A stretch of 64,000 bases of DNA from Halichondria panicea (taxonomy: Eukaryota; Porifera; Demospongiae; Suberitida; Halichondriidae): positions 6,186,621 through 6,250,620 of the forward strand of contig NC_087389.1 of assembly GCF_963675165.1 (NCBI RefSeq), in the 5' to 3' direction. Under the pieces are notes generated by a model. That model did not search any database. It was given only the letters and a program-made list of their open reading frames with translations, and had not been told where the DNA came from. Of the stretch, positions 22,801 through 33,116 are shown in pieces; positions within the stretch are counted from its first letter, which is position 1; every line of letters starts with the position of its first letter. The position numbers and the translations under genes were made by a program.

Positions 22801-25800
22801 ATTGTTGTATTATGTGGCTTACTAGGACCTCAAGAAAGAAGAAAATTGATTCTTCCAAGATCTGTAGTTCAGTGTATATAATATCTAAGAAGAAAAGACC
22901 TGTGTACATGCATATTGTTATCTATATTGTTATATGGTAGTGTTTTGTGGCTTACCAGGCCCTCAAGACAAAGATGATTCTGCCAGGATCTGAATCTTGG
23001 ATATTTACTCACACGTGGGGAATGAGCGCGCATGCGCATTACATCCACAGGAATAATTAAAGGGTGTGTCCAAAGAGATCAATTTCACAAATGGCTACTG
23101 CTAGCTAGCTGTTTTAACAGATATTTTCTGAGTCTTGTAGCCATGGCTAACTCATATGTTGAATAGAAAGTTTGTGCAAACAGATGATGCTATGAAAGAT
23201 TCTGAAGAGACTGCAACAGCCTTCAATGTGAGTCAAACTAGCCATAACTCGAGAAAGAAGCTTTAGTTTGCTAATCCACGAATCAAAATCCAAGAGAACG
23301 TGGCTAGAAGCCTATAGAAGCTGTTAGTTTTCGTCGCATTGCAACCGTTGAGCAGTTACTGCTGGAATACACACACACACAGACACACAGACACACACAC
23401 ACACACACACACACAGTCAGCTTTACCGTATCCCTCCTGCGGCTACGCCTCGAGGCATAATTATGTTGCAGCAGTATTGTTTCTTCTAGCTCACACAATA
23501 AAGGGCGTAAGAACTCAGTCATCTTTGCACAATACTTTATGTAACGAGTGTTGCAAGCGTGCGCTTGCTAATGCCTCTCGCCATGTTTTTGCTTTCGCTC
23601 AAAAGTATTACAGTGTTATAGAGAAGAGGTAAATAATTTGCAATGTGCTTTGATTGTTTCACAAGAAGGGGGTGTGCTGTGAGTTTGTCAAAGGCACAGA
23701 GTAAGAGAGAATTTAAGCACAGACAGTAGTATAGCACAGACAGTATAGTATATAAACAAGCAGAAAGTGTGTATTGTACCATCAATGTTGTTATTTGGGA
23801 GATGACAAAATTTGCCAATTTAGCCCAATACCATAGATAACTAGTGTTCAAGCTGGCGCTGTGCTAATACCTCTCGCCATGTTTTTGCTTTCGCTCAGAG
23901 TATTATAGAAAGGTTAATCGAATAATACAAATTGAAAATAATGTAATTATCAGAAAAGGTTGGTTTGTGGCTTACCTGGACCTCAACAAAGAAGAAAATT
24001 GATTCTGATTCTGCAAAATGGATTCTCTTACACGTGGTATTGAGCGCGCATGCGCATTAGATCTACATCCAGGAATAGGGGTGTGTCTGCAAGTTCAATC
24101 AATAATGGCTACTAAAATAGCTAGCTTCTTTAGCAGCTCTTTCTACCTCTTGTAGCCAACAAAAAGCTAGCGCTTAAGTGCAAGGCTAACTCATGTGTTG
24201 AATAGAAAGTTTGTGCGAACAGATGATGCTATGAAAGATTCTGAAGAGACTGCAACAGCCTTCAATGTGAGTCAAACTAGCCATAACTCGAGAAAGAAGC
24301 TTTAGTTTGCTAATCCACGAATCGAAATCCAAGAGAATGTGGCTAGAAGCCTATATAGAAGCTATTATAGTTTTCGTCGTATTGCAACCGTTGAGCAGTT
24401 ACAGTTGGAACAGACACACACACACAGACACAGACACACACACACACACACACAGACACACACACACACAGTCAGCTTTACCGTATCCCTCGTGCGGCTA
24501 CGCCTCGAGGCATAATTATGTAACAAGGACTACAACAAAATAGTATATACGTGTTTCTTTGACAGTATATCCACAAATACACGGATTACCTCCTTTTTGG
24601 GGTAATGTACGCACATGCGCATACAATACAATGTACCTTATTATAACGGGTACTAATTTTAGCGAAGTTTAGCGAATTTGTTAAATTAAGGACGCGCTAA
24701 TAATTATGAATCTCATTATTTTCTTTTTTCTTTTCTAATGTGCTTTTGTATAATGCAATGTACTTTTGAGAGTATGCTAAGCAAGCTAGCCTTTTTTCAT
24801 CTGTATCTAACTCCAAACTTTCCATTCAACCTTAAGGTTATGATGCAGTGTTCGCCCACGCAGTAATTATCAGTAGTAAATCAAAGCTTGTCTTGACTGT
24901 ATACACTAGTCGTCATTTAGTATGCTAGATATTGCATGCTCTTTGCCAGTAAGGCAATTATCTATTTAAAGGAGGAAAGGGGCAGGGCGGCTCGAAACAA
25001 TTTCTTCAAAACAATGAACAGTCATCGAGTTAGCTCATGTAAAAGTAGAAAAATATGGAAAAATAGCCGACTAGCTAGTAAACTATGGTATTTTTCTTCA
25101 TTTTGTAGGTAGATAGAGCAAGAACTCTTTGAGCCGCCCTCAGGAATATCATAAATTGCTGGTAGGTCACTGTTTAGTTCTTGTTAGAGTCTTTATTTGT
25201 CTAATATTTGACGACTAAAATCGGCAATGACCACACACGATCTTTGTGGTAAATTTTTGCCATCTAGTTAACGTACTGATAGCTAGCAAGCGCTGTAATA
25301 GTTACTTATGAGTAGTGCAACAGTATAGACACATAAAATAATAGAAACAATGTCTTCCTTTCTCACAAAAACAAAAAATGAATAATTCATGAGCAAACAC
25401 TGCATCGTAACCTTAAAACTCCTACTTGTACATAACTAGTGTTCAAGCTGGCGCTGTGCTAATGCCTCTCGCCATGTTTTTGCTTTCGCTGAAAAGTATT
25501 AGAGTGTTATAATTATTAGTTTCTATAATGAATTTTATATTAAAGTTAGCTTATCTATATAAAGTCACTGAGAAGAAAAGACTTATTTACATGCATCTAT
25601 TGTTGTATTATGTGGCTTACTAGGACCTCAAGAAAGAAGAAAATTGATTCTTCCAAGATCTGTAGTTCAGTGTATATAATATCTAAGAAGAAAAGACCTG
25701 TGTACATGCATATTGTTATCTATATTGTTATATGGTAGTGTTTTGTGGCTTACCAGGCCTTCAAGACAAAGATGATTCTGCCAGGAGGATCTGGATCTGG

Positions 25801-27066
25801 ATCTTGGATATTATTATTTTCTCACACGTGGGGAATGAGCGCGCATGCGCATTACATACACAGGAATAATTAAAGGGTGTGTCCAAAGAGATCAATTTCA
25901 CAAATGGCTACTGCTAGCTAGCTGTTTTAACAGATATTTTCTGAGTATTGTAGCTAACAAAAAGCTAGCGCTTTAGTGCAAGGCTAACTCATATGTTGAA
26001 TAGAAAGTTTGTGCGGACAGATGATGCTATGAAAGATTCTGAAGAGACTGCAACAGCCTTCAATGTGAGTCAAACTAGCCATAACTCGAGAAAGAAGCTT
26101 TAGTTTGCAAATCCACGAATCAAAATCCAAGAGAACGTGGCTAGAATTCTGCCTATAGAAGCTGTTAGTTTTCGTCGCATTGCAACCGTTGAGCAGTTAC
26201 AGCTGGAACAGACACACAGACACACAGACACACACACACACAGTCAGCTTTACCGTATCCCTCGTGCGGCTACGCCTCGAGGCATAATTATAATCATTGT
26301 GCTAATGAATTCCGCCAAATTAGTATACCCTAAAACAGAGAAAAATCTGAAGACACTAAAATTACTACCCGTCTATAATAGTAACATTATACAAGGCTTT
26401 CTCTTTGCGGCCTGGAATCGAGGCTAGCATGTACACTACGTATACTGAAGATGACAACATAGCCGAATACACAAGTAGCTATAGTCTTTGTAAAAGTTTA
26501 ACACTACACCTCATGCACATATTGACTATACTCACTGAGATGCAAATCCAGGTGGTTTTCCAGATTGCTCAAAGAACCATTTCATCTTAGGGCCAAATGA
26601 CACATCCCTCTTCGGGTACTTTCCTTCAGCTCTGAGCACCTCCTCCAATACATCAGGATCAGCCACTACCACCATGGTACCAGCACCTGCAGGACGATAG
26701 TTATAATGACAAGCAATAGGAAAAACTAGACTTGCAAATCAACTGAAAACGTCCAAGTTTCTCTATGTTTATGGTAAGGTAAAGCAAGCTGTGCAGCACA
26801 CCTGGTATAAGCAGCTTCATGATTCCTCCATACTTTTCCAGACCCTCATAATTAAAATCAGAAAACCTTTGCCCTCTCCTCCGTACTCTCACTATATCCA
26901 GCAGATTCCCCAGTAATGGCAGAGGCTTGGGTCCTGGGATTGAGTTGAATGGTTTGGCTTGTTGTGGTCTTGTAGCAGCTTGTTGCTTGGAATGTGAGCT
27001 TGTAGTCACACACCTCACAGCAAACCTGGTGGTTGGCATGGGCCATTGCTTGAGAAAGGAAAGCAT
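19811..27066 (-). CDS. Mitochondrial-clan cytochrome P450, copy D (intact)
   Basis: Ten exons (minus): 26802-27066, 26536-26686, 21908-22095, 21666-21847, 21049-21219, 20744-20907, 20563-20641, 20341-20497, 19998-20041, 19811-19921. They total 1512 nt, 503 aa plus stop. Near-identical to copy B but with two residues fewer in the presequence (one Met-Pro pair fewer before TTRFAV). It keeps [11 protein letters not shown], helix C WKRER, AGIHT in the I-helix, PERW, and the haem loop [10 protein letters not shown] with its Cys ligand. Every exon except the first matches the B exon length exactly, so it appears functional. Intron 2 has grown to 4.4 kb by repeat insertion, against 0.66 kb in B. Likely a mitochondrial monooxygenase; substrate unknown. 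Confidence 0.92.
21308..21646. mobile_element. pogo/Tigger-like MITE in P450 D intron 4
   Basis: Orthologous to 8480-8839. The ends read CAGTAAAACATCGCTAATCC and, complemented on the right, CAGTGAACCTCGCTAATCC. A TGCGCATGCGCA palindrome lies just outside the left end. Confidence 0.65.
22659..26291. repeat. Three local copies of a composite repeat in P450 D intron 2
   Basis: Copies at about 22659-23466, 23841-24520 and 25436-26291 each start ACTAGTGTTCAAGCTGGCGC and end CTCGAGGCATAATTATG. Copies 1 and 3 are nearly identical over 800 bp. Shared landmarks are TAATGCCTCTCGCCATG, a GCGCATGCGCATTA site, GTTGAGCAGTTAC and a CA microsatellite. An extra left-end fragment is at about 23538 and another near 61984, downstream of GRP94. 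The element is non-coding. Between copies 2 and 3 (24521-25435) I see an ACGGGTACTA repeat fragment and no gene. Confidence 0.7.
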
Positions 27067-29000
27067 CTGATTCTTGTTTTTAATATTTTGCTGAGTGTTA
27101 TTAAAATACCGCACTGTTTACTCTAGAGATTGCGTAAGACTTAGGCCTGGTCTCGAGGCTAGTCTTGCACCGGAAGAGGCTGGACACGCGTCATCCGTAG
27201 TCATTGGTTAGTCCAATAATCTCATGAATACACTTAATATCGATCCTGCTGAGTCATCCCCGGATGTTTTCTATTTGAACGCTAGGTCAATAACATGGGT
27301 CTGGCTGGACACACGTCATCCGTTAGTCATAATAGTCATCAATAATAATTATCATGAATACGCTTAAAATCGTCGATCCTGCTGAGTCAGCATTTTACCT
27401 AACTTCCATTCTTGCTTGTCTATCTCTCTCTTGTATTATATCTACTGTTAGTATGAGTCGTAGTAGTTTAACAATATGATCGCTATACCTGCTACATCAA
27501 GACAGGAGTAAAAAAACAAAGGCAAGTGCAGCAACAACTCGATGTTTGTGACTAATCTAAGTTTCTGGCTCATTGCTTCTAGTATGACTATGCTACTCAG
27601 TTTCTAGTTTCACTGGGTATTTTTAGCATTATTTACTACTAGTATGGAGTGCTAAAATCGCTTGCAGGCTTTTAACTTGGCTGAATAGCTACTGTTCTCT
27701 GCAAGTTTCCCTATATATATCTCTTCATGCACACACATTTCCTCCGTAAAACATTATGACGAGTGTCTAACCTCCTCGAGTAAGAGGGATTGGTAACGGA
27801 AGCAGTTCACGTGATCATTTTACATTGAATCTGCAGTAAAACCTCGAAAACTATCCGCGTTACGCCCTATAAACGAGGCTATTTTGCCGAGTAACTCAGA
27901 AAGTTGTGTTTTCTCGAGACATAATCTTTTTCAGCAATTTATAACACGCCCAGTCTGTGTGAGCCATGTGTTGTACTTGCTAATGACTGACCACACCCAG
28001 TAAAAAGGGACATTCCAGTAAAGTTTTAGGCGAACAGCTGCTATTTATAGTCTTGTATCGCTAAAACGTGTAAGCGTGCTGGTTATAAACTGCTAAAATA
28101 GACATAGACTTTTAAATATGAGTGAGTTGCACAGACTGAGCATAATTATATGCTTGTGGTATATTATACACTGTGTGTAGAAATAGGCCTCAGCTTGGCC
28201 TAACCGGACCACGCCCATCTACAGCTTGACACAGCCTCGATTAAACCACGGGTAAAGCGGATGTTACCAATACCAATCCCTCTTCCTCTTCTAGACGCCG
28301 AAGATTTCTTGGCGTGTTAACGCGCGCTGCGGTCAATTGGAGGCAAAAAGAAAAGAAAAGAGGTTATGCAAAGCAGCCTCTTGTTGCCAACCTGCTACAG
28401 TTTCCAGCTAGATGCAACTGACAATAATGGCTTATTTATGTTGTAAGACTATCCCAGAAGATCACAGAAAGAGAGAGAAGTTTCATGGGTAGTTGAACAA
28501 AAGCAAGAGCTGAGTTGTAGCTTCAATCTATGGTTGTAGATATTCAGCTTCAAGGATGTCTCCTACTAGACTATAATACATCTACACCTAAAACTAGCAT
28601 TCTATATTCAAGTGGCAGTACTGCAAATAAGATTTGATTTGCATCTTTTGCTCTGAGAACTGAATCCATGCCATTGAGAACCTTGAAACATAACATGCCT
28701 GGATCTTTCTAGTGACTCTGAGTAGTTGCTATAGCTTCTCTCTCCTTCTTGCATGTGTAGATCCATCCAGATTTGAGCACTGAGCACGAGGACTCTCAAC
28801 TACATGTACATAATTTATTTGCAGAACTGTGGTTTTCACATTATTGTAACCATGCACACTGTGGTCATAAATCATGAATAATATTATTTGTGACCACTAT
28901 ATTTTACTATCATCACCCAATTAAGGTCTTGCACAACTCGTTGATAGGAAGTTCTCCAGACCCAATTTTTAATCGGGGCTGGTGCGAGACTATGTTAATG

Positions 29001-29078
29001 AGACCAGCCTCTCCAATCATCTGTATAGGTCATCCTTGGACTGGTCGTCTTTAGAGTGAAATTTCAAACCACCTGTGT
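29001..29078 (-). pseudogene. Relic of a P450 last exon, cassette 2
   Basis: Counterpart of the relic at 10889-10951. It is more decayed, with small insertions, but still aligns with the NFTLKT...DDL part of the last exon. Confidence 0.6.
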
Positions 29079-29281
29079 ATGCATGCATGCATGGGTTCAA
29101 AGGACATATCCACAACTATAGTTGCAGGTTTTGTGGTAACACACACTTTTCATTGCATGCAGGGAACCTCAGAGTGAGAAATTCTCGATTTAAAGCCGCA
29201 AGAGTGGTGCAGTGTGGGCGTTTCATTTAAACTGGTCGCACCTTGTAGCCTTGGCTTGATATGTGCATTCATGTCATTACA

Positions 29282-29379
29282 TAGCCTCGACCCCAGGCCG
29301 ATCCGTCTCCAATTGAACGCTAGGTCGCCAACTAGTATTTTTCTCTATTAAAAAAAAAATCGGCCTGGGACCGAGGCTA
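29282..29379. mobile_element. Foldback MITE (TAGCCTCG family), 98 bp
   Basis: Ends TAGCCTCGACCCCAGGCC and GGCCTGGGACCGAGGCTA, with a 62-bp loop. It is flanked by the perfect 9-bp duplication GTCATTACA (29273-29281 and 29380-29388). Cassette 1 has the empty site near 11210 (ATCATTACA). Confidence 0.88.
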
Positions 29380-29423
29380 GTCATTACACCCACCACAGAT
29401 TCAAAAATAATAGTTCCTGTTGA

Positions 29424-32400
29424 TTAATTTCTGTCAGTTAAAAAAAGAGGGACGTCCTCCTCCACTGTGGCTATCAGCTTTTCAACTATCTTCAAGTCCT
29501 CCTTGTTTGTCTTTAGAGTAAAGTTTCGAGCCAACTGTGTATGCATGCATGGGTTCAAAGGACATATTTATATATAGACACAGCCATGACTACACCTACA
29601 CATGCAGTTAGTTGCTGATTTTATGCATGGTATAATTAACATACATATATAATTATCTATATCTATACTGTTGGTACCACAACCAAATTCTGACTTACTT
29701 CAACCAGCAGTAGTTTCATTTCTAGTTCAGCAAATCTTTTCCCTAAAATAAAAAATTATGAATGAATCATGCAGTCTGGGACCAACCATAACATTGTCTG
29801 GGTCCAAACCCAAATGGCAGTATTGAGAAGGGATGCTGCTGTGGTCCGTCCTTTCTCATCCACCTCTCTGGCTTGAACTGTGATGGCTCATCAAACATTT
29901 TGTCACTCTTTGCAGCCGTGTAACTCAAGTATACCAAGTTCACCTGCGGTTAAAATAAAATTATTTACCACTATAATTATCAACTCACCCCAGCAGGTAC
30001 ATGGTAACCATGGACGACGGCATCTTTTTTCAGAACACGAGAGAAGAGATTTATAACTGACCTGACTCTGCGTGTACAAAGATGACTCGTTACAACACTT
30101 ATTAGCTATCGACATTAATTTATAGCAATGATTATATATACCACCGTTTCTGCAAAACAGTCTTTGCACAGTCACATTTACCTGAGGCTCTCCTTGATGC
30201 ATCCTCTGAGGTACGGCATTGCCTCTAGGTCCTGAGCTGTGGGAGGTCGCTCCCCCACCACACTCTGTATCTCCTGGTAGAGCCGCTCCTGGACCTCAGG
30301 GTTCTTAGCCAACTCAAACAGGAGGTATGTGGACTGATAGGCAGTCTAAAAGTGCAAAAAACACGTGAGCATGCATGAAACCAATTTTCTACACCCATGC
30401 ATGCAAGTGCAGTTAGCTTACTGTGTGGATCCCAGCGGTAAACATTGTAGCTGACATTGCCACAGCTTCTTTAGTGGACATCTTCTTCTCTCTCAGCCAT
30501 TGCTCCAGCATCCCCTGTACTTCACTGCTCTCACCTCTCTCCAGCTTCTCCTGCAACCTGTTGGCGTACTTGCTACTATGATCATAGCTTCCCTGCAAGT
30601 ATTGTATATATACGTGTAGTAACACTTCTTTGCATGGACCCTTGAAAAAATTACTTGTAAAGCATCCAAGTAGAAGTGGTACAGATTGTTTTTGTAGATC
30701 TTGAACAGAGGAAGCTCATACGCCAACCTTCCCATACCCTCGAAAAGCTGATCGACTTTATCGAGGAATTTGATGTCCTCTTCTTTCGGATTAACCAGCA
30801 GATCCAGATCAGCATCAAACACAAACTTCCCAGTCGCTGCAAGTATGCAGTGTATATACCGTATAGCAGGTATACTTCGAGGGTATTATAATTATGTTCG
30901 CAGAAATGCCTTTAGAAATGTTTTCGCGGATTTAATTTTCGTGGAATATAGCAGCCTTTTGCAGCATGCATGCATGCATACGATATTAAATTCGCGGTAC
31001 ATGCTTAATCCACGAATATTAATTTCATACCCTCGAAATGTACCCACTATATGGTACAGTCAAACACTCAAAAGCATCCTACAAATCCCACTTGCTGAGT
31101 CCGTCATGGGATTATCATGATACCTCGAGGGCCCAAGGGTGTATATAGCGCCCTCGAGCGCAGCGAAGGCGCTGCTAAGGGCCTGAGGGTCTCACCATAG
31201 TGAGCGTTAGACGAGGCCTATAACTGATTTAGAATAGTGCTAAGCAAGCTAGGCTATTAAAGAATGCACACAATAATGATATTCATGCATAGAGGATTTG
31301 ATGCGTGGGAGGAAACATTACCTTACCACTTTATACAAAGATCCTTGTAGTACAGAAACCATAGAGATCAAAGGAAAGCCTTCCACTAACAAATGCCATA
31401 CATATACCATAGGATCTACAACTGAAATAACCACAGCCTTCCTGTGATAAAAAGCACAGTTTGGTAGTTAGAGCATGCAGGACCTATATATGCGCGTATA
31501 GGTGGTGTATGACATGCAGTCTCTCCAGAATCAGGAATATGTTTGTAGAACGTTGCTATTCTATACTTACTATAGTAGTTGTATAGCTCTACCTAGAGCG
31601 ACAGCTGCGCATGTATTAGTGGCAAAGACCTGCAAACTACAAATAGTTAATGCACCGTTTAATTTACGCTCGTGTTATATAGATAATTGGCCAAACGGAA
31701 GTTCTCAAAGCATCATCACTATAATTATATCTATATATTATAGGCCCTGCCTCAAGCTACACTTGACAAGCTTCTCGCTTGGCCAATAATATCCATAATA
31801 CTTGGAACAGTGCATTAACTACATTGTATATATGTATGTATAGTACACACATACCTTCCATAGCTAATTTTCGAGAAAGAGAAGTTATATTCTCAATCAA
31901 ACCATCTTCATTCCTTACGCTCCTCAGGTGGTCAGAGAATCGAGTGTAGATAGGGTTCAGGCCCTCAATGTAGCTGTTCACATTCCGGGGCAGTGCTTGC
32001 TTGCTGATTGCAACACGCTGTTGCTTCCAGCCTTCACCTTCCCTGCAGTAAAACTATAACATGCATGCATGGTTGTGCCTTATATGAACTGCATGGCCAA
32101 GAGCATTGACTGGTATTTGTTATGCATGCAGACGGTTATACTGATGTCTCTACTTTCTCTCACTGAATTACTCCAGCTGGAATTCCAGTATGATCAAAGA
32201 ACCATTTTCTCTTTGGACTAAACAACTTGTCTCTCTGTGGATATTTCCCTTCAGCTCTGAGTACCTCCTCCAGTACATCAGGGTCCGCCACTATCACCAT
32301 GGTACCAACTCCTGCATCAGGCATACAATTGAATTTTACTCCACCCCTTACCTCCACCGTACATGCAGTATGATACCTTTATTAGTAACAATGTGAAGCA

Positions 32401-32745
32401 CTTGTTCACATTGTGGTGAATAGCCAAAACAAGCTTGGCATAGTATGGTGTAGTAACTTGCAATTTTAATTAACCTGGTAAAGTAATCTTTATGATTTCT
32501 TCTCCACATTTCTTCAATTCTTTGTCATAGTACTCGAATGTTAGTCCACCACTCTTTATAACCTTGGCTATATCCAACAGATTCCCTAGTAATGGCAGAG
32601 GCTTGGGTCCTGGGATTGAGTTGAATGATTTGGCTTGTTGTGGTCTTGTAGCAGCTTGTTGCTTGGAATGTGAGCTTGTAGCCACATACTTAGGTTTCAC
32701 AGCAAGCTTAATATAATTAAGCCTGGTCGTTGGGAGCCTTTGCAT
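29424..32745 (-). CDS. Mitochondrial-clan cytochrome P450, copy E (intact)
   Basis: Ten exons (minus): 32475-32745, 32164-32311, 31855-32042, 30655-30836, 30422-30592, 30182-30345, 29989-30067, 29787-29943, 29699-29742, 29424-29534. They total 1515 nt, 504 aa plus stop. It differs from B and D across the protein, for example the KEAVAMSATMFTAGIHT I-helix and a different region before the [16 protein letters not shown] exon, so it is a distinct paralogue. [15 protein letters not shown] and the haem loop Cys are present. The first Met used (MQRLPTTRL) gives a leader about six residues shorter at its start than that of copy A. An upstream ATG lies in another frame. The leader is still basic, so mitochondrial import is plausible but less sure. 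Copies A and C are its closest relatives. Confidence 0.9.
30859..31054. mobile_element. TA-flanked MITE (CCGTATAGC family) in P450 E intron 3
   Basis: Ends CCGTATAGCAGGTATACTTC and (right) CCCACTATATGG, flanked by TA. Same family as 14320-14498 and 47369-47529. The TA target suggests Tc1/mariner-type mobilisation. Confidence 0.7.
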
Positions 32746-33116
32746 AGCATATATTTGAGAGTGGGCAGCATTGATTTGTCGTCTTTTGTTTGTACTGTTT
32801 TTACTCTCTGTTTACATACTTTGCGGTCAGTATTGAGGTACTCCCCCATTTTAGGAACTTGTTGCGCATGCGCAAAAATAGTAGTTAAATTTCGTGGGCG
32901 TTCAACTGTCATTAATTGGCCGCACCTTGTAGCCTCCCAATTACAGCCACACACCACCCACTCACTCATTGTTGCAATGCAAATAATTATGGCAATAATA
33001 ATGGGAAATAATTATCTGAAAATTGGGTAGTATAATTATAATAATTTATATAGAGAAATCATAATAATAATGAAACTGATAATTACTATAATAATCATTA
33101 TTAATGTCCAACGAGT
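32746..33116. promoter_or_regulatory. P450 E 5' region with NRF1-like palindrome
   Basis: The perfect palindrome TTGCGCATGCGCAA at 32862-32875 lies 117 bp upstream of the P450 E start codon and matches the NRF1 consensus YGCGCAYGCGCR. The rest is AT-rich spacer ending at the RAD54L2 stop codon. Promoter function is inferred. Confidence 0.45.

Larger units (their letters stand above)
27067..29423. other. Spacer between P450 D and P450 E
   Basis: No gene found. It holds half of a TAGCCTCG-family hairpin near 27144-27162, a direct repeat of TGGACACRCGTCATCCG (about 27170 and 27307), a CAGTAAAACCTCG pogo-like end near 27833, the P450 last-exon relic at 29001-29078 and the hairpin element at 29282-29379. 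The equivalent spacer in cassette 1 is only about 0.8 kb. Confidence 0.5.
15318..31582. repeat. Cassette 2 of the tandem segmental duplication
   Basis: Collinear with 3394-14998. It holds the second WDR59-like fragment, P450 D and the 3' exons of P450 E. It is longer because of the expanded minisatellite and the repeat-filled intron 2 of P450 D. Homology to cassette 1 ends near 31582, after which the first exons of P450 E continue. These resemble copy A at the window start, suggesting a longer series of cassettes. Confidence 0.9.

Noticed and set aside
28608-28799. Small minus-strand open frame in the P450 D-E spacer
   Set aside because: No homologue in cassette 1, no splice context, composition like the surrounding spacer.
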